Position numbers and translations under genes: made by a program
Notes under the pieces: generated by a model
The model's input: only the letters and a program-made list of their open reading frames with translations
Told to the model about the DNA's origin: nothing
The model's database searches: none
Part shown: positions 10,501 to 21,187 of the stretch, piece after piece
How the letters are laid out: each line of letters opens with the position of its first letter
Numbering within the stretch: the stretch's first letter is position 1
Assembly (NCBI GenBank): GCA_963921425.1
Contig: OY992837.1
Location: forward strand, 20,972,630-21,036,629
Length of the DNA: 64,000 nt
Direction of reading: 5' to 3'
Source: Dryas octopetala
Taxonomy: Eukaryota; Streptophyta; Magnoliopsida; Rosales; Rosaceae

Positions 10501-11395
10501 CAAGTTCACGTATGCATTTGGCTTGAATATTAACCGTGTGTGCCATTTTTTCGGATCATGCATAGTGTCCAAAGCAACCTGGTGGTATTGAGTGTGGTTA
10601 CTATGTGATGCAGTACATGAAGGAAATTATTGAGGATACCAACCTTGATTATGCAACCAACGTCAGATTTCCAATTAGAAAAAAAACATATCTGGCCCAA
10701 GATTGTATTGCGTTTGTGTTGTTCATGCATTTGGATTAAATACTTAAAGTATGGTTTGTAATATATGCAATTGAATAATCTGATCTGCCTTTTTTTCTTC
10801 AAGTGGTTCAATAAACAATGTATACGTACTGCATGCATGCCCAAATTTTTGACTAAGTTCAACTTGGAGAAACTGCATCTTTGATGTTTGAGAGAGAGAG
10901 ATTTGAAATGTGAGAGTTAGAGTGGAGAACCTCTGAGAACCTCTGGTGCTTTGTATCATATTATTACTATATATTAGTAATTTGAAACAGGGTTGCAGCT
11001 ACAGGGACAAGGATTTGGTGCTTTTCTTATAGTGTGGTCTCTTTGCAAGGATAAACAATTTTCTTAAAAGCACACATATGCATGAAGCTGAAAAATGGGA
11101 GGGTTGTTAGGCAGCAACTCATTTTGAAGTGCTGTGTAATTCCATTCAACTACTCTGACTTGCTTTTATTCTTTATGCATATGCATGTTTAGTTGAAAAT
11201 TGAGATTAATAAAGCATGCATGTATTCAGTATATAGAACTTATGAGATCAATGAATTTGTGATTAAATTTAAGAATATATGTTTCTTTGATGTTTTCAGT
11301 GGTTTAATATGAAGACCAAGCGAAGCGGATACACACAAGATCAAATAGATGAGGTGCGTGTGGAATGGGGAGATTTTCTGAACAATTATTTTTAG
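7556..11395 (+). pseudogene. TnpA-like (Transposase_24) / Ulp1 C48 protease gene, element A
   Basis: This is a multi-exon CACTA second gene. Exon to about 7840 is Lys/Ala-rich with 30-40-bp internal repeats (KAKKASSLAKSK). It runs to 8059 with IGVLARTTIPIIYQSWPAV, but has an in-frame TAG near 7885 that element B lacks. Exon 8169-8381 (RKHVLSSIGIKWRTFKTML) and 8477-8569 are Transposase_24-like; 8922-9170 reads TPEHSGRVRAVGGN and ends in TAA. Ulp1 blocks follow: 9560-9790, 9884-10060 (in-frame TAG near 9970), 10164-10273 (AHWILTIINEDKDAVFIMDP, with catalytic His at 10167 and Asp at 10218), 10566-10660 (QPGGIECGYYVMQYMK, catalytic Cys codon at 10593) and 11301-11391 (C-tail). The catalytic triad survives but nonsense mutations make the gene defective. 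Confidence 0.8.
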
Positions 11396-11879
11396 ACCGA
11401 CTGGTAGGTGGTGTGCGTTTTGCCTTTTTTGTGGATAGAAGAAAGCTGTTGTGCATGCTCATTTTTTGTAAAGCATGGAAGAAAATTGAATATTTGGTGC
11501 TTTTAATTAGATCATACATGCTGCCATGAATATTTTGTAAAGGATGACAGAATTGAAGATAGAACTAGCTAGCTAGCTAGACATAGTGCTGATTTGCAGA
11601 TTAATTAGGCTAGGTGCTGCCATGCTATTTTGTACATGTGGGCAACGTTTGGTACATTAATTACAACTTGTTTTGGTTTTGTAAAGGTCTTAACAAGTAG
11701 GGTTTAGGCAATATTGCCTTAGTTATTAGGCTGGTGATATGTTTAGACCTCTACAAAACAAAAAAAATATATGGTTATCTTGTTGGATATTGTAGGCAGC
11801 TTTGAATATTGTTATTGGTGATTATTGAAATATATGGAATGAGAATGAAAGATTTTATGGCTGCACAAATTTATGGCCA

Positions 11880-12475
11880 AATTTATGTACAGGCTCAAAT
11901 TTATGTATTGATATCCTTTTTTAGGTGAAAAAAAACTGATATAGCAAGTTGTATTTCGATTTTCTTTTGTGAAATCGACATACTAAACGATATCAGTTTT
12001 GGACTAATAATTAATATTTTATAATGCTTTGTTATCAGATTCTTTCTCAGATTTGAGATAAAAACAATGTTTAGATATCATCATTTATTCCATACCTGAT
12101 ATTGATATCAAGATTATATATATCATATTCTACCATAGATCTGATATTGATACCATAGTTTTATATTATACTCTACCTTAAACCTGATATTGATACCGGG
12201 TTATATGTCAGTATTAGTATCAAATAAGATATCTATTGATCAGAACTATTGATACTCGATTTTATAGATATCAGAAATAATATTAAATCGAATATCTATT
12301 TTGTATTTAGGACATCAGGTTGAAAAAAAAAAAAGATATATAAATAATGTTTACATATCAGTTTAAAACTGATATCTAAAATATGAACATTAAATATCAC
12401 GACTCGTTATATCGGACAGCTACCCAATTAGATATCAGTCCACGACTAATATATATCGACAATTTTGTAGTAGTG
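11880..12475 (-). repeat. 3' subterminal repeats and terminus of CACTA A
   Basis: Clustered TGATAT/GATATC motifs end in the inverse terminus ...GACAATTTTGTAGTAGTG at 12475. Collinear with 5690-6272, with scattered substitutions and a 3-bp difference in the terminus (GTAGTAGTG versus TTGTAGTG). The base triplet after the element is ACT; the partner duplication would lie outside the window. Confidence 0.82.
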
Positions 12476-12856
12476 ACTCTACCCACCGTGCAAAAATCAA
12501 AATAAGATCTGACGACGAGTGCAAGCCCAGTTGACGATCCAGATTCCAAAGTCCACCTCACCAATAGGCTAAAGTATTTTTCTTTGAAGATTTTGGGTCC
12601 AACATTCTATAATTCCCAAATTTATTTGGAATATTGGAATCTTTAGGTGATTGGCTTTGTAAATTTGTTTTTGTTTAAGAGAAAAAAAAATCTAACTATT
12701 CTTCTTTTTTCATGTTTTAGATTTACTGTAAAATGATTTCTTATCTTAATTAATTTACCAACCGTTCTTTATTTAGAAAAATTTCAATTTATTATTAACA
12801 AAATAAGATTCATATTATTATAACATAACATTGCAACACTGTATTAATAACTTTTT
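12476..12856. other. Intergenic, AT-rich, no gene
   Basis: No open frame, RNA gene or repeat is recognised between the end of CACTA A and the foldback element. The last nine bases (TAACTTTTT, 12848-12856) are the left target duplication of the next element. Confidence 0.6.
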
Positions 12857-13596
12857 GGCATAAATTCAATTTAGACACATAACTATATAAGCTATTTCAA
12901 CGGGGTCCATGAACTTTAAAATATTTCAAATATACACCCGATCTATTATCTAAATTGAAAAATGAATTTTTGTCCATTGATTCGTTGAAAGATCAGTTAA
13001 ATGACAGCTTGGCTTTTGCTGACCGGGATTACTTGGCGACGTGGTGCTATCTCAGCAAACATTTCCCGCCAAATGAGCGACACAGGCCCACAATTTAATA
13101 ATAATAGAGAGAGCGAGTTTGTGGGCCCGTGTCAGGGGTTAGGTGGACCCGTGTCGCTCATTTCTCGCCAAATGAGCGACACAGGTTCACCTAACCCCTG
13201 ACACGGGTCCACAAACTCATCATCTCTTTCTCGCTCGTTGAACACAAGTGAGGGATTTATATTCGAATTTGGGGGAAAATGTGATGTTTTTGGGAGACTA
13301 AATGGTCAGGAGAGCGTCCGACGAGTGAGAAAGAGGTGATGGGTGTGTGGGCCCGTGTCAAGTGGACATGTGTTGCTCATTTGGCGGGAAATGTATACTG
13401 AGTTGGTGCCATGTCGCCAATTAATCTCCGTTAGCAAAAGCCAAGCTGACATTTAACTGATCTCTCAATAAATTGATGGATGAAATTTCATTTTTCAATT
13501 TACATAATAAATCAGGTGTATATTTGAAATATTTGAAAGTTCGTGAACCCCATTGAAATATCATATATAATTATGTGTCAAAATTAAATTTATGCC
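12857..13596. mobile_element. Foldback MULE-type element (740 bp)
   Basis: The left end GGCATAAATTCAATTTAGAC and the right end (inverse of GGCATAAATTTAATTTTGAC) form inverted arms of roughly 200-300 bp. They include the shared block CAGTTAAATG...GCTTGGCTTTTGCT, inverted at about 13428-13460. Inner palindromes around aatgagcgacacagg occur at 13070-13190 and 13370-13390. A 9-bp duplication, TAACTTTTT, lies at 12848-12856 and 13597-13605. The length, terminal arms and TSD fit a Mutator-like foldback. It has no transposase; the short open frame at 13001-13201 is a by-product of the GC-rich arm. Confidence 0.9.
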
Positions 13597-13605
13597 TAAC
13601 TTTTT

Positions 13606-14265
13606 CATGCACACTCTTAACGAATTCAAATTATGTTGAAGGTTTCCTATTGATGCCACATTTACATCATGTTTTAAAATTTTTTTTATTTTATTGATAA
13701 ATATCTTCAAATGAGATGTAGGTGCACTATCTTTTTCTTCCTTCTTTCTTTTTAATAGTTGTTTAATTTTTATTGTGAATTTAACTCTTTAGTAATATGT
13801 GTAATATAAATAAGAATGCGTGGGGAAAAAAATGAACTCATAGCTACAATTGAAATTAGTAAAAACAATTTAGGACCAATGAGTCTTAAAATGGACCCAT
13901 GTATGAATAAAGAAAGCTCTTCATAAAGTTTTTTTTTTTTTTTTTGGGAGAAAGCTCTTCATACAGTTTTAAATTTAAATTTAAGACACAAATTTTTTTA
14001 AATAGGAAAATTTAAGACAAATTTAAAATCATTAACAATACTCTAAAAAACAAGTAACAGATAATGATAAAGTGATCTTAATAAATAGGGTCCATTAACA
14101 TACAGGTATTAGCACCTAAATTTATTAACCAAAACCACCCAAAGCCCCTTTCTTTCTTTGCGGGCCAACTATCACAATTCTATTATTCCTTTGCGGACAC
14201 CACATCCACTGGATAACAAAAATTAAAAATACCTGCCGTGTCCTCACCAGCTGCAACATGCCAAA
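13606..14265. other. Intergenic, AT-rich, no gene
   Basis: AT-rich sequence with homopolymer runs (e.g. 13930-13945). No coding region, RNA gene or structured repeat is identified. Confidence 0.6.
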
Positions 14266-14269
14266 ACAC

Positions 14270-14745
14270 TAATAAACTGAAACTGCAAGTCAGCAACTCC
14301 AATAAACTGCAGTTTCAACTCTAATAAATTGCAGTTTCTGCAGTTTCAGTTCACTTACAATTCCAGAAACTGCAGTTCAGTTCACTTGCAGTTTCAGAAA
14401 CTGCAGAAAGTTCACTTGTAATTCCAGAAACTGCAGTTTCAGTTCACTGTAAATTGCATAAACTGCAGTTTTTTATGCAGTTTCAGTTCACTTGCAGTTT
14501 CAGAAACTGCAGAAAGTTCACTTGTAATTCCAGAAACTGCAGTTTCAGTTCACTGTAAACTGCATAAACTACAGTTTTTTATGCAGTTTCAGTTCACTGT
14601 AAACTGCATAAACTACAGTTTTTTATGCAGTTTCAGTTCACTTGCAGTTTCAGAAACTGCAGTTCTAGAAACTGCAGAAAAATGTAAAAAACTGCAACTG
14701 CAGTTTCTGAAACTGCAGAAAAATGCAAAAAACTGCAGTTTGACT
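14270..14745. repeat. CTGCAG-rich minisatellite upstream of the kinase gene
   Basis: The block is built from short words such as AACTGCAGTTTC, TTCACTTG(C/T)A and AGAAACTGCAG, arranged in higher-order units. One unit (about 120 bp, 14350-14470) recurs with small changes at 14475-14590 and partly at 14590-14660. The palindrome CTGCAG or its variant CTACAG appears roughly every 15-25 bp. It lies 1.4 kb upstream of the PTI1-like start codon. There is no coding sense; the frame on the minus strand is a repeat artefact. Confidence 0.88.
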
Positions 14746-15089
14746 TAAAATGGCATAAATGCATAAAGAGAGAAGATGAACGTGAAGAGAGAAGAAAGAG
14801 AAAGACAAAAAGGAAATAAAATGGCAATTGACCAGATTTCAAGATAAGCCAGCTAGCTGCAACTTACCTTGTTATTAAAAAAAACTAATTGGTGCACTAG
14901 AGAGTAAAAACAATAAGTAAAAGGTACCTTAGAGTAATTAATTCTAATAAATATTCAGAAAAATTGAGAAATGTATTCACATTTAAAAACATTGCAATCA
15001 CTCTATATGACTATATGTTATTTTGACAAATTGACAGGCAAAAAAGAAGGTAATATATTCTTGTCATTACGGGGGGAGACGAATTCTAT
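14746..15089. other. Upstream region of kinase gene, nothing recognised
   Basis: AT-rich sequence without a gene. The region becomes less AT-rich from about 15060 towards the promoter. Confidence 0.5.
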
Positions 15090-15400
15090 ATACACGTGAT
15101 TTAAGCCGAGCTGTCCGCACCGAAACAAATTTGAAAAAATCCGCATCAAATACGTGGAAACGTTTGCACTCGAACGCGCTGAAAACGCTTCGTTCCGGGA
15201 AGGTGAGAAGCTTTGCTGTAACAGGCATGCCACGTCAGAAAGTCAAGTCAAAGGGTCTGAAGACTCAACGAGTTTTGTAGGCTTGTAGCAGTCAAGTCTG
15301 TCTGCCCGGCAAAATCAACACCAAAATCCAAAATAAAACAGAATTAAGAAAATATCTCCCAAAATAATTTTCCACTTTCTCCGTGATAATAATTCATTGA
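15090..15400 (+). promoter_or_regulatory. Putative promoter of PTI1-like kinase gene
   Basis: Cis-motifs visible before the transcribed leader: a G-box core CACGTG at 15093-15098, an ACGTCA (TGACGT-type) motif at 15232-15237, and W-box cores (GTCAA, inverse TTGAC) at 15242, 15247 and 15291. W-boxes and TGACG motifs occur in many defence-associated plant promoters, which would suit a PTI1-type kinase, but such short motifs also arise by chance. No convincing TATA box was found. Transcription probably starts near 15400-15520. Confidence 0.4.
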
Positions 15401-16122
15401 CACATACATACATACAAATCCACCGTTTTTATCCTGCGCACCCTTCCCGCTTATCCTGCGCTACGCTTCCTTCGCCGGCTTGCTTTGGAGCTTCAGATCT
15501 CCAACAGACACTACACACTGACACAACCGACTCTGCAATTACAAGCATCCGCTTCGCTTTTGCCTCCGATTTAGGTACGCACTTCGGATCTGTCTTTTCG
15601 GCTTCTTAATTTCGGATTCATAGCTGATCTACGCGTTTTTGACTCTCTTTGTTTTCTTAATTTTTTGTTTTTGTTTTTGGTGGTGATGGGTTTGAATTTG
15701 ATCTGCATGTTGGATAGCTCTACTGAATTGATTAAATGCTAGTTTGAGCCTCCTATAGGGTATTTATATAGAAGAATGAAATTGGGTTTTGAAGGTCAGC
15801 GAGTATGGATTGGTTATTCGTATAAATTATGAATGGTCAATTAGGCCACTTAAGTGGATCACTTTTTACTTTTTAGTAAGTTGATTCCTCATTTTTGTAT
15901 ATGAATGAGTCATATATTCATCTCCATATAGCACCCTACAATCCCCTTTGTCATTTAATTTTTTTCATTCTTTTTGTTTTGGTTGTCTTAAACTTCAATA
16001 TGTGCATATATCATAATAGCATTTTTTATTTTTAATTAGCTCAAAAGGGTTTTTGTTTTTGTGGGATTGTGTATGTGTGTGTTGGGTGGAATCAGAGAGG
16101 GGTATCTTTTAGAAAAAGAATC
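15401..16122 (+). other. 5' UTR with probable leader intron
   Basis: The pyrimidine-rich, CT-rich stretch 15415-15574 looks like a 5' UTR. A donor GTACGC follows TTTAG at 15575, and an acceptor ...GGAATCAG ends at 16095, giving a leader intron of about 520 bp that starts with T-rich sequence typical of plant leader introns. The second leader exon would be 16096-16122. The small ATG frame at 15397 is not conserved-looking and is not called. Splice positions are inferred by eye. Confidence 0.5.
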
Positions 16123-18410
16123 ATGAGCTGCTTCAGCTGTTGTGAAGATGATGATATGCATAAAGCAGCTGACAATGGAGGTCCATACATGGTCAAAAAT
16201 CCAGCAGGTAATCCACTGTGCTATAGTTGAGGTGTTGTGTTACATCTGGGCTGAAATATTTCAACCAACTATTATTTGAAGTTTTTTTGTTTATTTCTTC
16301 TGCTATCTCTTTCTGTCACTGATTTTGTCAAATTCAAACCGCATTGAATTTCATGACACAGGAAATGAGGGAAGTCAACATGCCTCTGGAACTGCACCCA
16401 AGGGTGCTCAAACCGTAAAGGTCCAGCCTATTGAAGTTCCTCCTATACCAGTAGATGAACTAAAGGAAGTCACAGAAAACTTTGGGACAAATGCTTTGAT
16501 TGGAGAGGGTTCATATGGAAGAGTATATTATGGGGTACTTAAAAGTGGGCAGCCTGCAGCAATCAAGAAGTTAGATGCCAGCAAACAACCTGATGAGGAA
16601 TTTCTAGCGCAGGTTTAGACAAGTACCTGTTAATAATTAATTAATTTATCATTATCATTTTTGCCAAGTTATTGAAACAAAATAAATTCATTTGTTAATT
16701 GATGAATACTGCTTCAGGTTTCTATGGTATCAAGGCTGAAACATGAAAATTTTGTTCAACTGCTTGGTTACTGTGTTGATGGGAGTTCACGAGTTCTTGC
16801 CTACGAGTTTGCATCTAATGGATCTCTTCATGATATTCTACATGGTATGTAAGACTAAGATAATGGCGAAAGCTTAAGCATATGGTTGATGTTTCTAATT
16901 TGTCTGAGAGTTTTGAGTGTGCATGATTGATGCTTCTAGCTGCACAGTGTTGGGTTGGGTGATGCATTGTATATGTGAGGAAATTAACTATGTTGTTTTT
17001 CATTATTTAAACTTCATTCTTGTGAACACAATTTCTTGCATTGAGATCACTTGAGAGCTGTCATCTTTGCAGTTTGTGGAAACTGTAGTGTTTGAACGGA
17101 TATTATCTTTTTAATGCAGGAAGGAAAGGTGTTAAAGGAGCACAACCTGGTCCTGTTCTTTCGTGGGCACAACGTGTTAAAATAGCCGTGGGGGCTGCAA
17201 AAGGGCTCGATTATTTGCATGAAAAGGCTGATCCTCACATCATTCATCGCGACATCAAGTCCAGCAATGTACTAATTTTTGATGATGATATTGCTAAGAT
17301 TGCAGACTTTGATTTGTCCAATCAAGCTCCTGATATGGCAGCACGTCTTCACTCCACTCGTGTTCTAGGAACCTTCGGTTATCATGCTCCTGAGTAAGCT
17401 TTTAACGATTTTTTCAAAGATTGCATTCAGAAACTATGTCATGCATTTGCTCTATTGTGAACTTGATATGAAACAATGCTCTTTTTGATTGCCGAGAATC
17501 CTTTGTTTGTTGAAGAATTTAAAACTTGTAATTTTGCAATAACCAACCCAATTTGGAAGGCTTTATAATCTGTATGTTATGTTTTTTTTGGTAAGATTTT
17601 TGGCTTTACTTATTTTCCTTGTTTCCCCAGTAATCAACTTGAGCATCAGTTTAATGTACTAAATATTCCTACTTAAGAACCTTTGTATCAGAGTGCATGC
17701 CTTTGAGTACCAATATATTCAGTAATTTTGTTTGTGGTTGGCAGATATGCAATGACTGGACAGTTGAATGCCAAGAGTGACGTTTACAGTTTTGGTGTTG
17801 TCCTGCTTGAGCTTCTGACTGGACGAAAACCTGTTGATCATACATTACCACGAGGACAGCAAAGTCTAGTAACATGGGTGGGTATTATACCCGTGCTATT
17901 TATTTCATATGCATAGACATAAGAATATCTTTTTGTTCCTGTTAACCAAGCTGATTTTGGAAGTATTGGAATGTGTTAGGCTACACCAAAACTTAGTGAA
18001 GACAAAGTTAGGCAGTGTATTGATACAAGACTAGGAGGAGAGTACCCACCCAAGGCGGTTGCAAAGGTATTCATTATATCTTATACATACATATATCTAT
18101 ACATATCTACCTAGTACATACATACATCCGAAATGTGTAATTATGACAATCTCTCTTTTCTATTGGACCAAGGGTGGGGTCGTTGAACCGGCAGCTTTAT
18201 CTTTATTTTTCCCCATGCATTTGTATATAGACAACATACCACAGTATAACTAGTACTGATTATACTTCATATTTTTAGATGGCTGCAGTTGCTGCCTTGT
18301 GTGTGCAATATGAGGCTGATTTCCGCCCAAACATGAGCATTGTAGTCAAAGCTCTCCAACCCCTGTTAAATGCTCGGCCTGGACCTGCCGGTGAATCACC
18401 GAACTTGTGA
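16123..18410 (+). CDS. PTI1: PTI1-like serine/threonine kinase (RLCK VIII)
   Basis: Seven coding exons with GT-AG introns: 16123-16207, 16362-16612, 16718-16844, 17120-17393, 17745-17877, 17980-18066, 18279-18410. They join to 362 codons plus TGA. The N-terminus [10 protein letters not shown] has Cys 3, 6 and 7, which in this family are palmitoylated to hold the protein at the membrane. The kinase domain (about residues 70-345) shows the Gly loop [11 protein letters not shown] (76-86), the invariant Lys 97 in AAIKK, the catalytic loop HRDIKSSN (197-204), DFD in place of DFG (217-219, usual in PTI1 proteins), the activation loop [15 protein letters not shown] (232-246; Thr 234 is the likely equivalent of the Pto-phosphorylated Thr of tomato Pti1), and [18 protein letters not shown]. 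Known PTI1 kinases act downstream of receptor kinases such as Pto or OXI1 in defence and oxidative signalling. No defect is seen. It is the only clearly intact host gene here. Confidence 0.96.
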
Positions 18411-19959
18411 ACCAGATGTGTCGTGTTCATGAATGAGTAATTCAGCATGGAAAATGTAACAAAGGGATTGTTTCCGAGGGTGATGGTAAATTGTTTACAC
18501 AATGTTCTATATGCTTCACTTTCTTAAAAAAATGTTCAATATGCTTCATTCTGTGTATTTGATTTGTTCATAATGCAAGGGGGTATTTTCTCTTAGTGGA
18601 TTGGTTCTCAATTTTCATTTGATGCTTTCTTACCCTCGGAACTTTTAACATAAAAGCATGGATGACAAAACATAGCCTCGTCTCTAGGGTAGTTTGGTTG
18701 GAAATTTAATTGGAATGCCCACATATTCACAGAAATATCTGTTACAGACGTAAGAGGAAGGGGAAGTCTTGGTGAAATTTGAGTAAAAGAGAGGGAGAGG
18801 GAGATGGAGATGGAGAGAGAACAATTGTTCACTCCGTGTTTGTTATCTTGCACTCTAAATTCAGTATGCTATTATTTTTAGCACTCACAAGAGGAGTGAA
18901 TCACCTTGCCCATAAACGGTGACACCGAAATTTCAGCAACATAAACATTATTGAAATATCAATCGACGATCAATGTTTGACTCTTTGATTGGTTACAATT
19001 TGACTGATGCTGTGTCCCATGCAAAGATAAAATTAAAGGTAAATTAACAAAATGTCATAAAAAATTTCAGTTTTCATTCATAAATTTATGTTAATTTTAA
19101 GCTAGATGGAGTGGCTTAAAGCTAATTTTTTTTTTTTTTCTGACACCCTATGCATTTCTTACAGAGTTACACTTTATTTTTTGTTTTGATACACACATTA
19201 TAAATTCATAGAGTTACACTTTGTTGAATAATGTAGTATTTTTTTAAGATTAAAGCCTTTAGAGTTTAAATTTATGACTTCATATTTAGGGTTTTAGGGT
19301 TGTAGCCCTAAATCCTAAAGACCACCATAAACCCTAATCTCTAAAAAGATTTTGAAAATTGATTTTACTAAACCTTAACTCTCAATGAGTTACATTTTGT
19401 TGAATTGTGTAATTTTCACCAATTTATATTTCACTTCAATGTGTAAGATTTTCTATGGTTGAAATGATGTTTAGATTTAAGATCCTAAAAATTTGGATGA
19501 AAATAAATAATTATAAAAACAAGAAAACTAAAAAAAAAAAAATGTATTACTCATTCGAACACTTTATTTGCGTGTTCAAATGTACACTTAGAAGTTGCAA
19601 TGCTCTATGCTTGAGTTTGAAACAAAAAATAATCATAAAAAAATTAAATTAAATTAAATTGATAAAACTTATCATGCTCAAAGAACTCTAAAATTGACTA
19701 GGTAACTTATTAAATGATAAGAGATAATGTTAACACATATCAGCACTTAAAATGACCCTTCAATGAGATCTACCTTATTTTAGCCATAATGAGGTATCAC
19801 TTGGAGGAAAAATTCTGGAAAAATCACAAAAATTGTATAAAAATTCCCAACGGCTAGTTCAACGTTTTTTCTATAAATACCTCATTCACACCTCATATCT
19901 TCATTCACTCATCTATTTTTTTCATACTACATTGTTGTATAAGTTAATTGTTTTTATTG
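18411..19959. other. 3' UTR of kinase gene, then AT-rich intergenic DNA
   Basis: The transcript tail probably ends around 18500-18600; no single polyadenylation signal stands out. Beyond it is AT-rich DNA with A/T homopolymers (19125-19140, 19530-19545) and telomere-like TTTAGGG words near 19290-19330 in both orientations. No gene is recognised. Confidence 0.55.
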
Positions 19960-20229
19960 ATGGATGAGAAGAGAGGTGCAAAGTGGTCGAATATTGAAGA
20001 CTATGCTTGGCTACAACACACGAAAGATGCAATCCTAGGCGTCAATGAAAGAGATACAATATTTTGGAAAAAAAATGTTTGATCAATTCATTAAAAATCA
20101 TCTTGATTCTAGCTCCTTGAGTAATCAAACAATTGGGAGTCTTCAAGCTCGTTTTAGAAAAATAGCAAGTGTTTGCACGAAATATTATGCAAACCATGAA
20201 TTAAAATGGAGGCAACAATTTTGCTTTTG
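19960..20229 (+). pseudogene. PIF/Harbinger-type SANT/Myb-like domain fragment
   Basis: From ATG 19960 the frame reads DEKRGAKWSNIEDYAWLQHT, KDAILGVNERDTIFW, then loses frame at an A8 run (20068-20075). It continues in the next frame as MFDQFIKNHLDSSSLSNQTI and GSLQARFRKIASVCTKYY, ending with TGA at 20230. The pattern (W..EED.., D.I.G..Q...TFW..., L..RW..I...V..F) is that of the Myb/SANT-like proteins linked to PIF/Harbinger elements and their domesticated relatives. Only about 90 residues remain and the frame is broken, so it is a fragment. No transposase partner or terminal repeats were seen nearby. Confidence 0.5.
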
Positions 20230-20317
20230 ATAATGTATGAGAATTATTACAACATAATGTTAGGTGAGATGCTCAAATGGTGATTCATCCAAGTGACAAA
20301 AACATCATCCTTGTGGT

Positions 20318-21187
20318 TGTTATCTTTAGGCCAATGTTATTTTGTCATTTCCTTGTGTGTACATAATATTGTTTGTGGGGACCATGATTAATTTTCATGA
20401 AAGCCCAAGGGTAATTAAGGACATATGACAAATAATAAGGTAGTACCTACCATGGGTAAAGGTACTTGAAATATTGAAGGACCTACACCTTAATTTATTG
20501 AATGAAGAACCAACAAGAGTGTGAACTACCATTGCAAGGTAGTTACCAACTAAGGTAGTTACTTACTTAGGTAGTCACCTACCATCAAGCTACTATGAAG
20601 ACCTCCACCAATCTAAGGAGGAACGATGTACCTAACTAGCTCAAGGTACTTCACCTATTGAATAATCTAGTAAGGTAGGACCTCTCCCTACTAACGGAGT
20701 ACCTTATTAGAATAGACCAACATGGAGAACAAGTACCTTCGCGCTAGTGACGCGCGAAGGACCTCCCCCAACGCCCATTGGATCATTAATGGACAAGGTA
20801 GAAGAATCCAATAAAGATTGGACTACCTACATAACACAAGGTGGACTTGAATCCTCCCCAAACAAGGATTCAAGCAAAGGATTTCCATCCTAATAGGAGA
20901 ATACTTCTCGGTGGTTACAAGCTTAGCAAGCTTACAATCCTTAGGCCATGATAATTAATTCATCCTCTATATATATGCTCTCATAAGATCAACCAAATGT
21001 ATGAAATTTTTGAGCTCCAAGTCCATTTCTCTGGGTTTATAATTGATCTTGTTTACTAACTTCACCGTCGGAGAGCCGTTGGCTGGCACCACACCGGTGC
21101 CCTCTAACCTCTTAAAGGTTTGTTCGATCGTGTTTGCAGGACCTTAATTTTCCAAGTTTGACCTTTTGGAGAAATCGTGTTACAACA
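20318..21187 (+). repeat. Gypsy LTR (870 bp), probable 5' LTR
   Basis: It begins TGTTATC and ends TTACAACA, followed by ATTGGTGCTTTCATTGAGAG, a sequence often seen as primer-binding region and leader start in plant gypsy elements. Inside there is a TATA-like block CTCTATATATATGC at 20966-20980 and a U5-like region. The downstream sequence encodes a gag remnant in the same orientation, which supports the call. No matching 3' LTR was found because CACTA B interrupts the element at 22434. The left boundary is the less certain one. Confidence 0.55.

Larger units (their letters stand above)
1..12475 (+). mobile_element. CACTA (En/Spm) element 'A', 5' end outside window
   Basis: This is a class II CACTA transposon. 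Reading left to right it holds the end of a Tnp2 transposase gene, DUF4218, DUF4216, and a second gene with TnpA-like and Ulp1 (C48) protease domains. It ends in subterminal GATATC-type repeats and a terminus that reads CACTACTACAAAATTGTC on the minus strand, ending at 12475. The same gene order occurs in element B (22434-35132). A lacks about 1.2 kb of the Tnp2 core: sequence near position 235 jumps from the equivalent of B 24645 to B 25847. It also has frameshifts and stops and is split by a nested CACTA at 1001-6272. It is therefore dead or non-autonomous. The family call is confident; the left boundary cannot be seen. Confidence 0.88.

Noticed and set aside
19285..19335. Telomere-like TTTAGGG words
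   Set aside because: Only a few imperfect copies in both orientations; not an interstitial telomere array.
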